Source of the DNA: Enterococcus sp. 9E7_DIV0242
Lineage (GTDB): Bacteria > Bacillota > Bacilli > Lactobacillales > Enterococcaceae
DNA: 64,000 nucleotides
NCBI RefSeq assembly: GCF_002140975.2
Contig: NZ_CP147247.1
Location: forward strand, 3,659,001-3,723,000
Direction: 5' to 3'
The notes beneath the pieces are model-generated. The model did no database searches. It was not told where the DNA came from and saw nothing but the letters and a program-made list of their open reading frames with translations. The position numbers and the translations under genes are program-made. Below are positions 41,901 to 50,699 of this stretch, one piece after another (the first letter of the stretch is position 1; each line of letters opens with the position of its first letter).

Positions 41901-42377
41901 TCATTCTTTGAGCAGTGTTTCAATATCTTCTGTCATTTTCAGTGGGCTTGTTTGAGGTGCGTAGCGAGTAGCAGGCTCACCATTTTTATCAATCAGGAAT
42001 TTCGTAAAGTTCCATTTGATCGAGCTGCCAAGAGTTCCGCGTGTTTCATCTTTTAAATACTTGAACAACGGTAATGTATCTGAGCCATTGACCTGACAAA
42101 GCTGATGCATAGGAAAAGAGACGCCATAGGTCAAACGACAAGACTCAGCGGCTTCTTCACTGCTTCCAACCTCTTGTTTGAATTGGTTGGAAGGAAAGCC
42201 CAAAATGACTAAGCCTTGATCTTTATACTTCTCATACAATTCTTCCAACTCTTTAAATTGTGGAGCCAGCCCACACTTTGTTGCTGTATTGACAATGATC
42301 ATTACGTGCCCTTTGTATTTATCTAAAGAATAAGTTTCACCATTTTCTAGTGTTGCTTCAAAATCATAGACAGACAT
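41901..42377 (-). CDS. glutathione peroxidase family thiol peroxidase
   Basis: This 158-aa peroxidase of the GPx family has a Cys35 peroxidatic residue in NTATKCGLAPQ, the Gln/Asn of GFPSNQF and a Trp in IKWNFTKF that complete the active site. Bacterial members use thioredoxin rather than glutathione. The start is ATG 42377, after GGAGTG, with an MSVYDFEA family start; the longer frame from 42440 adds a stretch unlike any family member. It detoxifies hydrogen peroxide or lipid hydroperoxides in the cytoplasm. Confidence 0.92.
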   Translation of the reverse strand: MSVYDFEATLENGETYSLDKYKGHVMIIVNTATKCGLAPQFKELEELYEKYKDQGLVILGFPSNQFKQEVGSSEEAAESCRLTYGVSFPMHQLCQVNGSDTLPLFKYLKDETRGTLGSSIKWNFTKFLIDKNGEPATRYAPQTSPLKMTEDIETLLKE

Positions 42378-42496
42378 GTTGTTCACTCCATTCGTTTTTG
42401 TCCTTGCTATAAGTATAGTACGAACTGACCAACAATGCATGTCTACTTGCTCAACTACCGATTATTTTCTATGCTTGAGGATATTTTTTGAAAAAA

Positions 42497-43441
42497 TCAA
42501 AGATGTAGAAAGGAATAGACTGTTTTTTCATAATAAGGTGATTCTTTTGTCAAAGCGACCAAAGGTAGATTGTTGGCCGGATATTGTGTTTCAAATGTAA
42601 TACCTGCGTATTTGGGTGCAGGAGCGAACAATGGCTGTTCCTGATTGAAAGTAAAAATGACAACAGCTGGTAATGTGGTTGTGATGTGGATGGCTCGACC
42701 GTTATCCGGTTGCCAAAGTAATCCCTCTTTTTTGTCATTAAACTGGAAGGTAGTATCTAAGCCCCCGAATTCTGACAACTCATTCAGCAGTTTTCCATTT
42801 GAAAGGGAAAAATCCAATGTGCTGTTGGGAGCAATCTCAACAGGGGAGACGATCAGCTTCTCACTATTTTCTACATAATAGGTGTCAGAAGCAAGGTATA
42901 GCTTATGATTTTCTATTGTTTTCTGCCTATCTCCATTCAAATTGAAATAAAGGTGGTTGGTTGGGTTGAAGAAGATTTCTTGTTCGGTCTGAGCACTGAT
43001 TTCCATAGATAACTGCTTCTGCTCATTTACGAGATAGCGAACGTGTATATGGGTTTTTGTCTGTTCATCGTAAAGTGAAAAGCAAATTTGTGCTTCTTTC
43101 TCAGCTATCGTCAGCTTGTAGGTCCAAATCCGTTTATCATAACCGTCTGTTCCACCGTGAAAATGAAGCGGTGGACGATTTTGTTCCAATAGCGTGTCGT
43201 GAACAGCATACCTACCAGCAAGAGGTGCCACGATTGCACCAGAATATGTTCGGTTTTCCAGCCATTTCATCATAGAATCAGGGGTCAATGTCACATTTTC
43301 AAGAAAATTGTATCTATCTGAAAATTTTATTCGGAATATTGAGGCGCCAATAGTACTGAAAGTGATTTCTAATTCAGATTCTATTGTGAAATGGATGAAA
43401 TTCACGTCATTTGACACGTTTTCTTCAAGAATGTTAATCAT
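42497..43441 (-). CDS. aldose 1-epimerase (mutarotase)-like protein
   Basis: This 314-aa beta-sandwich of the galactose mutarotase family has RYAVHDTLLEQNRPPLHFHGG with the acid/base His, PTNHLYFNLNG with the second His, GGLDTTFQF and the C-terminal Glu segment GITFETQYPAN. The enzyme interconverts alpha and beta anomers of a sugar. It is transcribed divergently from the FAD oxidoreductase gene across a promoter with a cre box, so it probably belongs to the same carbohydrate-use theme. The ATG is preceded by AAGGAG. Confidence 0.85.
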   Translation of the reverse strand: MINILEENVSNDVNFIHFTIESELEITFSTIGASIFRIKFSDRYNFLENVTLTPDSMMKWLENRTYSGAIVAPLAGRYAVHDTLLEQNRPPLHFHGGTDGYDKRIWTYKLTIAEKEAQICFSLYDEQTKTHIHVRYLVNEQKQLSMEISAQTEQEIFFNPTNHLYFNLNGDRQKTIENHKLYLASDTYYVENSEKLIVSPVEIAPNSTLDFSLSNGKLLNELSEFGGLDTTFQFNDKKEGLLWQPDNGRAIHITTTLPAVVIFTFNQEQPLFAPAPKYAGITFETQYPANNLPLVALTKESPYYEKTVYSFLHL

Positions 43442-43500
43442 AGGTTCATTCTCCTTTTTTATTTAGTATAACATGTTTTGGAATATTTTTTTCAAAGATG

Positions 43501-43544
43501 TTGACATTTTTGAAAATATTGTATGATGTTTGTAAGCGCTAACC
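43501..43544 (+). promoter_or_regulatory. cre box and promoter of the FAD oxidoreductase locus
   Basis: TTGACA (43501-43506) and TATGAT (43522-43527) form a promoter with a rather short 15-bp spacer. The TGTAAGCGCTAACC at 43531-43544 matches the cre consensus at 13 of 14 positions and covers the start of transcription, which predicts CcpA repression. Confidence 0.68.
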
Positions 43545-43561
43545 CAAAGGAGGAATTTTAA

Positions 43562-44974
43562 GTGATCCATGTAAATGAGATGGAAAAATCGTATGATGTG
43601 ATCGTTGCAGGTGGAGGTATGTCTGGTGCTTTTGCAGCGATTGCAGCTGCAAAAAATGGAGCAAAGGTATTGATTATTGACCAGAATGGCTATTTTGGTG
43701 GGACCTTGACTGCGAATGGTGTGGGGCCAATGATGACCTTTTTTGCCGGAGAAAAACAAGTGATCCGAGGCTTGGGTGAAGAAATGGTCAAACGACTAGT
43801 GGAACGAGGATATTCACCAGGGCATGTATTGGACTCCACAAATTATATTTCATATGTCACCCCATTTTCTGCAGAAGGCTTGAAAATCATTTTGGATGAG
43901 ATGGTTACCGAGGCTGGTTGTGATGTGCTGTTCCATACGTATTTGATTGATGTAGAAATGGAAAACAATAGGCTTTCAAGTATTGTTGTCTCAAATAAGG
44001 ATGGTGTTTCAAGGATAAAAGGGAAGGTATTTATCGATGCCTCAGGTGATGGTGATCTCGCTGTACAGGCAGGTGTTCCCTTTCAATTGGGACGTGAATC
44101 TGATAATGCAATGCAACCGATGACGATGAATATGAAGGTTTATGGTGTTGATACCGATGCTTTACGTCAATTTGTTTTGAATGACCCTAAGAAATTTCCG
44201 CGTCTGAATAGAGATCTTGATGTTATGAAGAATACGGAAATTCTTTCATTTGTTGGCTTTGATGAAGAATTTAAGGAGGCGAAGAAAAAGGGAGAAATCT
44301 CAATACCACGAGAGGATATTCTATTTTTTGAAACATCTGTTGCAGGTGAATTTATTATGAATACTTCTCGAATTATCAATGAGAGTGGTGTTTCGGCCCA
44401 AGGGTTGACTCGAGCAGAAATGATAGGAAGAGAACAGTGCGAGGAGCTGTATCGCTTTTTGGTTAAACATATTCCGGGATTTGAGAACGCACAAGTAGCA
44501 TACACGGGTCCAAGCGTTGGGGTACGTGGAACAAGACAAATCAAAGGTGTTTATACGCTGACAAATGAAGATGTGTTAGAAAACAAAGCTTTTCAGACAG
44601 TTGTTGCTCATTCTGGCTATCCTATCGACATTCATAATCCTAAAGGGGAAGGGACCGTGTCTGTTCACAGCAACCAAAAAGAAGAAATCCAACACGCTGG
44701 TTTTGATCGAAGTGCCTTCGACAGCTATTATAAAATACCTTATGAAATCATGATCACGAATGAAATCAGCAATTTGATCGTTACCGGTAGATGCGTCTCC
44801 GCTTCATTTGAAGCACAAGCAGCTATTCGAACCACGCCGACAATGACAGCACTAGGTCAAGCAGCAGGAACTGCGGCAGCAATCGCTGCTACAGCTGGTC
44901 AATCAGTTCAGAAAATCGACATTTCACTATTGCAAGACAAGTTGATGCAGCAAGGAAGTTATATTGAAAGATAG
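43562..44974 (+). CDS. FAD-dependent oxidoreductase (FAD_oxidored family)
   Basis: This 470-aa flavoprotein has an N-terminal dinucleotide-binding fold VIVAGGGMSGAFAAIAAAKNGAKVLIID and GGTLTANGVG at the FAD site. IDASGDGDLAVQAGVP is the second FAD motif. A C-terminal VTGRCVSASFEAQAAIRTTPTMTALGQAAGTAAA segment closes the family pattern. Members of this family occur widely in carbohydrate catabolic loci of Bacteroidetes and Firmicutes, and the exact reaction is rarely known. The GTG start follows AAAGGAGGAA. The downstream genes are a transporter and a hydantoinase-like gene behind a long repeat leader. Confidence 0.85.
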   Translation: MIHVNEMEKSYDVIVAGGGMSGAFAAIAAAKNGAKVLIIDQNGYFGGTLTANGVGPMMTFFAGEKQVIRGLGEEMVKRLVERGYSPGHVLDSTNYISYVTPFSAEGLKIILDEMVTEAGCDVLFHTYLIDVEMENNRLSSIVVSNKDGVSRIKGKVFIDASGDGDLAVQAGVPFQLGRESDNAMQPMTMNMKVYGVDTDALRQFVLNDPKKFPRLNRDLDVMKNTEILSFVGFDEEFKEAKKKGEISIPREDILFFETSVAGEFIMNTSRIINESGVSAQGLTRAEMIGREQCEELYRFLVKHIPGFENAQVAYTGPSVGVRGTRQIKGVYTLTNEDVLENKAFQTVVAHSGYPIDIHNPKGEGTVSVHSNQKEEIQHAGFDRSAFDSYYKIPYEIMITNEISNLIVTGRCVSASFEAQAAIRTTPTMTALGQAAGTAAAIAATAGQSVQKIDISLLQDKLMQQGSYIER

Positions 44975-45034
44975 AAAATTTTATAGAAATAGCACTCTCG
45001 AAGATTATTATCATTACAGCAAGCTAACTAATTA

Positions 45035-45414
45035 GTTTCCACAAGAGAAAGAGGGAGAACCTCTACTCTGGTGTAGGAACATCTAGTGGAGTAGGTGTCT
45101 CTACGGTTCTCAAACAGTTCAATTATACTGTGATCCTCGAGACAAAGCATTAAGCCTAGACCGCTTGGCTATCGGACAAAAAATGAAGAAATTGGGCAAT
45201 TATTTGTACAGTTTCCTCAACAGAAAGAGGGAGAACCATTATTCTTGTGTAGGAGCATCTAGTGGAGTAGGTGTCTCTACGGTTCTCGAACAGTTCAATT
45301 ATACTGCGATCCTCGAGACAAAGCATTAAGCCTAGACCGCTTGGCTATCGGACAAAAAAATGAAGAAATTGGGCAATTATTTGTACAGTTTCCTCAACAG
45401 AAAGAGGGAGAACA
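45035..45414 (+). repeat. 176/177-bp tandem repeat (two copies plus a 27-bp third start)
   Basis: Copy A is 45035-45210, copy B is 45211-45387, and a third partial copy (45388-45414) ends exactly at the ATG of the transporter gene, so the repeat start coincides with its RBS. The copies are about 93% identical by eye. Each has GAGAACC (45055-45061 in copy A) pairing with GGTTCTC (45105-45111). Copy B has TCTCGA pairing with TCGAGA; in copy A that arm is TCTCAA. The rest of 44975-45034 shows nothing clear. It is either a duplicated structured leader or a slipped duplication. Confidence 0.85.
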
Positions 45415-46695
45415 ATGGCAACAGTTCAGTTAATTGGTATTTTAGTTGTATTTTTAGGAATGGTTGGTTTGATGATGACAAGGAAGGTACCGACGATTTT
45501 GGCACTTCCGATCATGGCAATCGCCATTTCACTTATTGCGGGAATTCCGTTCATGTCTAATGACCCTGAACAATTCACTTTAGTGAAGGATGTTTTAGAG
45601 GCTGGCTCAATGAGGATGTCGACGGCGATATCCGGATTGATTTTCGGATCGCTTTTTGGGCAGGTGCTCAGCAAGGTCGGCATTACTGAAACAATTATAA
45701 AAAAAGCGGCGGAGATGGCAGGAGATAAAGCACTTCCTATCTCATTATCATTTTTGGCAGTCTGTTCTGTGATTTTTGCTGCGAGCAATGGATTAGGTAT
45801 GGTTATTTTAGTTGGAACGATCATTATTCCGATTATGATTTCTGCCGGTTTATCTCCAATGATCAGCGGGATTATTCTTTTGTTGGCAAACGGGATCGGC
45901 GTGACATTTTCAGTCTCTACATTGGCTGTATATATTGATGTGTTAGGGTTACCACTTGAAACAGTGACTTCGTATTCATGGTTGGTAGGAATTCCATTGA
46001 TTATTATCTCGATAATTATGGTGCTGTACTATGTGAAATTTCAAGGGAAGCGCCGAAAAGCTTGGGCGATGCCATCGAATAAAAGAGGTAATGGTCAAGT
46101 TAGAAGTATCGCGTTAATTTCTCCGATTATTCCAGTTGTGTTGGTTTTTGCGTTCAAGGTACCATTGGTCGCGGCAATTATTATCGGAATCATCACAGTT
46201 CTGATTTTAAGTACACCAAAAAATCCAATTCATGTTGTCAGCAGTTCGTTTGTTGAAGGAATTCAAGATGTAGCTGGAGCTGCCGGGTTGATGATTGGTA
46301 TTGGTATGCTTTTAAATGCAGTGATGTCTGCACAGGTTTCTGAAATTCTACAGCCGGCAATCTCGATGATGATTCCAAAAAATCAATTGATGTTTGTCTT
46401 AGTCTTTGGGCTGTTATCGCCATTGGCTATCTACCGTGGTCCACTAAATGTATGGGGACTGGGCAGTGGGATTATTTCATTGTTGGTCGCGGGAGGAATG
46501 AACCCAATTGCTGCGATGGTTGCGCTTCGTTTGGATAGTAACGTTCAAGCGGTTTGTGATCCAACCAACTCTCACAATGTTTGGGTCTCTGATTTTACTA
46601 AAACTGATGTAAACGAAGTGTTGAAGAAAACGATTGTCTGGATTACTGTATCAACGATTATTGGATTGATCGTATCGTCATTCTTCTTATATTAA
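45415..46695 (+). CDS. GntP/organic-acid-type membrane transporter
   Basis: This 426-aa protein has about 11-12 transmembrane helices and shares gene order and topology with the 35.9-kb transporter, but the sequences diverge substantially. Conserved segments are SGLIFGSLFGQVLSK, ASNGLGMVILVGTIIIP and the C-terminal DPTNSHNVWVSDFTK. It resembles gluconate/dicarboxylate carriers. The start ATG follows AGAGGGAGAAC from the tandem repeat. Directly downstream is a hydantoinase-like gene and its HExxH partner. Confidence 0.8.
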   Translation: MATVQLIGILVVFLGMVGLMMTRKVPTILALPIMAIAISLIAGIPFMSNDPEQFTLVKDVLEAGSMRMSTAISGLIFGSLFGQVLSKVGITETIIKKAAEMAGDKALPISLSFLAVCSVIFAASNGLGMVILVGTIIIPIMISAGLSPMISGIILLLANGIGVTFSVSTLAVYIDVLGLPLETVTSYSWLVGIPLIIISIIMVLYYVKFQGKRRKAWAMPSNKRGNGQVRSIALISPIIPVVLVFAFKVPLVAAIIIGIITVLILSTPKNPIHVVSSSFVEGIQDVAGAAGLMIGIGMLLNAVMSAQVSEILQPAISMMIPKNQLMFVLVFGLLSPLAIYRGPLNVWGLGSGIISLLVAGGMNPIAAMVALRLDSNVQAVCDPTNSHNVWVSDFTKTDVNEVLKKTIVWITVSTIIGLIVSSFFLY

Positions 46696-46717
46696 TAGAT
46701 GTCTGGAAGGGATTCGT

Positions 46718-48850
46718 ATGAGTAAAAAAGTAAGAATAGGTATTGATGTAGGCGGCACGTTCACTGACGCTGTAGCTATAGATAATGAAACATATGATGT
46801 GATTGCGAAATTAAAGATTCCTACCACTCATGAAGAAGGTGTGGCACAAGGAATTGTCAAAATTATTGAAAAACTGTTGCTGGAAAACAGCATTGCACCT
46901 GAAGATGTAATGTTTATTGCCCACGGAACGACACAAGCAACAAATGCTTTGTTGGAAGGGGATGTAGCCAAGGTCGGAATCATTGGGATGGGTACAGGAA
47001 TGGACGCTCGGACAGCGAAAAAAGAAACAGCTATCGAGCATATTGAACTGGCACCAAGTAAGTATCTAACATCTGAACATACCTTCATGGATTCAGCGAA
47101 AATTACAAATGAAGCAATCGAACAGGCAATCCGCGAATTAGTCAGTGAAGACTGTCAGGTGATCGTAGCCAGCGAAGCTTATTCGGTGGATGATCCGGAA
47201 AATGAATTATCGGTCATCAATAAGGCTCAGGAGATGGAACTGTATGCTACTGGTGGTCATGAAATTTCACAGCTTTATGGCTTAAAAATGCGGACACGGA
47301 CAGCAGTAGTCAATGCATCTTTGATTCCCAAAATGATGCAAACCGCTAACATGACAGAGGATGCTGTGTTGAATACTAACATCCAGTCTGGTTTGATGAT
47401 CATGCGCTGTGATGGTGGTGTTATGAGTATCAATGAAGTACGTCAACGGCCTATTTTGACGATGCTTTCCGGTCTGGCGGCTGGTGTTGCCGGTGCATTG
47501 ATGTATGAAAAAGTCAGTGATGGAATCTTTTTCGAAGTCGGAGGAACCAGTGTTGATATTTCTGTCATTAAAAATGGAAAAGTAATGATCAAGTATGCGC
47601 AGGTTGGTGGCCATAAAACCTATTTACGTTCTTTGGATGTTCGCACCTTGGCAGTAGCCGGCGGCAGTATGATTCGGGCGAAGGATGGAAAAATTACAGA
47701 TGTAGGTCCTCGAAGCGCGCATATTGCCGGATTGGAATATGAATGTTTTACAGAAATTGAAAACCTATCTGCACCTCAGATTGATTTTGTTTCACCAAGA
47801 GAAGGCGATCCAAATGAATATGCTGTCATTAAGGGTAGCACAGGGACAGCTTACTCTTATACTTTAGCTGGGGCAGCTAATTTATTAGGCTATGTACCAG
47901 CTGATGATTATGCTCAAGGAAATGGAGAAGCGAATCAGCTTGCATGGAACACTTTGGGTGCGTATCTGGGTATCTCTGCAGAAGAAGCAGCAACAGAGGT
48001 TGTTAGATTGGCTGTTGAAAAGCTCGTTCCTGTGATTGACGAGCTAATTGATGAATACGAAATGGATCGCAATTTTATTACACTCGTTGGCGGTGGTGGT
48101 AGTGGTGCAATCGTAGTCCCGGCATTGGCTAAGCATTTTGATTACAAATGGAAGTTGGCGAAAAACGCGCCTTATATCTCAACAATCGGTGTTGCTTTAG
48201 CAATGGTACGAGAGCAGATTGAACGTTCCATCAATAATCCGACGGAACAAGATATCAAGAAAATTCGTGCAGATGTTATTGAAAAAATTATCCAATCCGG
48301 TGCCAATGAGGAAACGGTAGAAGTAAATATCGAAATCGATTCTCAACGCAATATCGTTCGAGCCGTAGCAACAGGAGCGACGGAGCTGAGACAAAAGAAT
48401 CTGGGGGCAGAGGATGTAAATGAAGCAGACTTGAAAAAAATCACCTCTGAAGCACTTGGAATTGAAGAAAGTAGTGTAACGCATATCGCAAAGGTTGGAC
48501 GTTGGCACTTGATGGATGGTTTAGTCATTAAGAAGAAATTTTTGTTCAAGAGTAAGCAGAATAATGTTTGTGTGATAGATCGAGAAGGTGTGGTTCGGTT
48601 TAAGAGAAGCAATGCATACTATCTGACTTTCAAAAAATCACAGACTGCATCGGACTTTCTTTCATTTGTGGACGATTATACGATATACTCTGATGCGAAT
48701 GCGACGATTCCGAAGGTATTCCTGTTCTATAAAGAGAAAATGCTTGATTTAACTGGAATGCAGACAATCGAACAATTGACGTCTATAATGGATGTAGAAA
48801 CAGAAAACCTTGAATCAAATGAGGAAATCATTGCGGTTGCCTACAAATAA
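46718..48850 (+). CDS. hydantoinase/oxoprolinase (HyuA)-family protein, second copy
   Basis: This 710-aa HyuA-family protein is paralogous to the one at 37.3 kb. It has the same GIDVGGTFTDAVAID opening, AHGTTQATNALLEGDVA, MRCDGGVMSINEVRQRP, VGGTSVDISVIKNG and the C-terminal TLVGGGGSGAIVVP motif. No HyuB gene is near. The two copies differ enough to suggest different substrates or an old duplication. It follows a transporter by 22 bases with a GGAAGGGAT RBS and precedes an HExxH gene, as in the first locus. Confidence 0.85.
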   Translation: MSKKVRIGIDVGGTFTDAVAIDNETYDVIAKLKIPTTHEEGVAQGIVKIIEKLLLENSIAPEDVMFIAHGTTQATNALLEGDVAKVGIIGMGTGMDARTAKKETAIEHIELAPSKYLTSEHTFMDSAKITNEAIEQAIRELVSEDCQVIVASEAYSVDDPENELSVINKAQEMELYATGGHEISQLYGLKMRTRTAVVNASLIPKMMQTANMTEDAVLNTNIQSGLMIMRCDGGVMSINEVRQRPILTMLSGLAAGVAGALMYEKVSDGIFFEVGGTSVDISVIKNGKVMIKYAQVGGHKTYLRSLDVRTLAVAGGSMIRAKDGKITDVGPRSAHIAGLEYECFTEIENLSAPQIDFVSPREGDPNEYAVIKGSTGTAYSYTLAGAANLLGYVPADDYAQGNGEANQLAWNTLGAYLGISAEEAATEVVRLAVEKLVPVIDELIDEYEMDRNFITLVGGGGSGAIVVPALAKHFDYKWKLAKNAPYISTIGVALAMVREQIERSINNPTEQDIKKIRADVIEKIIQSGANEETVEVNIEIDSQRNIVRAVATGATELRQKNLGAEDVNEADLKKITSEALGIEESSVTHIAKVGRWHLMDGLVIKKKFLFKSKQNNVCVIDREGVVRFKRSNAYYLTFKKSQTASDFLSFVDDYTIYSDANATIPKVFLFYKEKMLDLTGMQTIEQLTSIMDVETENLESNEEIIAVAYK

Positions 48851-48863
48851 GAGGTGAAAATAA

Positions 48864-49496
48864 GTGCATTTTTCAGATGAGTTTTTGGGTTATTTAGAAT
48901 TAAAGCAGGACTTGCTGTTTCATAAGATTCCCGAGGAAAAAATTCCTTATTATGTCAATGAAGCGTTGGTGATAGGGCGAACTGCTGCGCAACCATTTAA
49001 AGGACGAACTGCGACGGAGCTTCTTGCTGAACAAAATATTTCGATCGAGGCAGTGGAGGGCGACGGAACTTTTTTTAAGGTGAAATTTCGAGCTCAATTT
49101 GAAGCAGATTCAAAGGGAAAGAATCAGATACTCCTTTATAAGCAATCTCTTGAAGAGTTGGCTGAGGCGAATCAGCTTACAAATGAAGCGGTAGAAGAAA
49201 TTGTTTTGATTCATGAATTCTTCCACTTTCTTGAAGAACGGCAGGCACTTGCAGTTCCAGAACAACTAGATACGATTGAGTCGTTTCATTTCCTAGGTCT
49301 AGCAAGGAAAGCGCACATACAACGGACAAGCGAGATTGCGGCGAATTGTTTTGCGAAAGAGGTTTTAGGGTTGGAGTATCTGCCTAGTTACTACGACTAC
49401 ATTTTTCTGATGAAAACAGGAGAGTTAGATCAGATAGCCCTTGAAGAGGAAAAGAGCATATTTGAACGTATCTTTAGTAGAGAAACATCCTGTTAG
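48864..49496 (+). CDS. putative HExxH metallopeptidase-like protein, second copy
   Basis: This 210-aa protein is homologous to the 39.5-kb protein. It has HEFFH at residues 117-121 and the downstream Glu157 in TSEIAANCFAKEVLGL, the same spacing class (Glu about 36 after HExxH). The N-terminal region diverges. The start is GTG 48864 with GAGGTG upstream. The preserved pairing with a HyuA gene in two distinct operons supports a joint function. I see no signal peptide or membrane helix, so it is cytoplasmic. The ImmA/IrrE-like assignment is by motif only. Confidence 0.7.
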   Translation: MHFSDEFLGYLELKQDLLFHKIPEEKIPYYVNEALVIGRTAAQPFKGRTATELLAEQNISIEAVEGDGTFFKVKFRAQFEADSKGKNQILLYKQSLEELAEANQLTNEAVEEIVLIHEFFHFLEERQALAVPEQLDTIESFHFLGLARKAHIQRTSEIAANCFAKEVLGLEYLPSYYDYIFLMKTGELDQIALEEEKSIFERIFSRETSC

Positions 49497-49711
49497 AGAG
49501 GCTTCGAACCTTCACGCTTCCAGGCTCAGGTTAAAAGCAAAAGAACGTTTTTCCTAGAGTGAATTTTAAGCAAGATTCTATAGCTAAAAAAAATGAAAAA
49601 AAAGAGGACAATAACAGCTTTTTAAATTAGAATAGAAGACAGATCGTGTATATCGTTAAAACGACTTTATGCACGTATTTGTCTTTAAAAAAAAGAGCGG
49701 AGGACGGCAAA

Positions 49712-50590
49712 ATGAGTAAGTTACTTGGCAGTATTGAAGCGGGTGGAACAAAGTTTGTCTGTGCGGTCGGTACTACAGATTTTATTGTACAGGATACAGC
49801 AGTATTTCCAACAAAAAATCCTGAGGAAACAATGGCTAAGGTGATTGAATTCTTCTCACAACATGAAATAGCAGCGATCGGTATAGGGTCTTTTGGACCT
49901 GTGGATGTAAATCCGAACTCAAAAACATACGGGCAGATTTTAGCTACACCAAAATTAGAATGGCGCGGCTTCAATATTTTAACTGCGTTGAAGCAGCATT
50001 TTGATCTCCCTATATTTTTAACAACGGATGTGAATTCAAGCGCTTTCGGTGAATATACCAAAGGGGCTGCAATCGAAGATAATTCCTGTGTTTATTATAC
50101 AGTAGGGACAGGCATCGGTGGTGGAGCAATTCAAAATGGCGAATTTATTGGTGGGTATACGCATACTGAAATGGGGCATTCTTATGTGAAACGTCATCCG
50201 CTAGATCAAGATTTTGCAGGCGTCTGTCCATCACATGGCGCGGATTGCTTAGAGGGACTTGCATCAGGACCGAGTCTCCAAGCGAGAACAGGGCTTCGTG
50301 GCGAAGAGGTCAAGGAAGACCACGAGATTTGGGAAATTGAAGCTTATTACATTGCTCAGCTAGCTTACAATACACGAGTGAATTTTGCACCGGAAAGAAT
50401 CATTTTTGGTGGCGGTGTGATGCAGCAAGAGCATTTGATGAACAGAGTACGTACAATTTTTAAAGAATTGAACAATGGCTATGTAGATGTTCCAGATTTG
50501 GAAGCATACATCGTAAATCCGGCTATTCCAGGAAACGGTAGTGCAACTGTTGGTAACTTTGCTTTGGCATTGAGGGAATTGAAAAAGTGA
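49712..50590 (+). CDS. scrK: ROK-family fructokinase-like sugar kinase
   Basis: This 292-aa ROK kinase has the ATP-binding start GSIEAGGTKFVCAVG, the zinc-binding cluster GHSYVKRHPLDQDFAGVCPSHGADCLEGLASGPS and the catalytic DVNSSAFGE. Fructokinases of this type phosphorylate fructose to fructose 6-phosphate, which feeds glycolysis. The start is ATG 49712 with GGAGG at eight bases; a frame from 49646 adds a leader without family match. It lies after the HyuA locus and upstream of an RpiR regulator on the other strand, closing at a strong terminator. The gene symbol is by family similarity only. Confidence 0.85.
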   Translation: MSKLLGSIEAGGTKFVCAVGTTDFIVQDTAVFPTKNPEETMAKVIEFFSQHEIAAIGIGSFGPVDVNPNSKTYGQILATPKLEWRGFNILTALKQHFDLPIFLTTDVNSSAFGEYTKGAAIEDNSCVYYTVGTGIGGGAIQNGEFIGGYTHTEMGHSYVKRHPLDQDFAGVCPSHGADCLEGLASGPSLQARTGLRGEEVKEDHEIWEIEAYYIAQLAYNTRVNFAPERIIFGGGVMQQEHLMNRVRTIFKELNNGYVDVPDLEAYIVNPAIPGNGSATVGNFALALRELKK

Positions 50591-50610
50591 CGATCTGATT
50601 GAAACTAGTG

Positions 50611-50653
50611 AAAGAAGAGCACAGGAGCTGTTTATAGGCTCGTGCTCTTCTTT
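50611..50653. terminator. terminator after the fructokinase gene
   Basis: A 12-bp perfect stem AAAGAAGAGCAC / GTGCTCTTCTTT (50611-50622 with 50642-50653) has a 19-nt loop. It sits between the fructokinase and the convergent RpiR gene and could serve both. Confidence 0.82.
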
Positions 50654-50699
50654 AGGTTCAATGATTGGTAAAAGTTTCCAATCTGTTAGGCTTTCCTTA

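Noticed and set aside
45094..45179. A tRNA-like gene on the minus strand in the tandem repeat (A-box TAGCCAAGCGG and a GTTCGA B-box-like element)
   Set aside because: The anticodon stem does not pair, the T-stem fails at the G53-C61 position and the acceptor ends do not match, so it is not a functional tRNA.
45183..45329. A 48-codon frame within the tandem repeat
   Set aside because: It has no RBS. The two copies differ mostly by amino-acid-changing substitutions, so there is no sign of coding selection.
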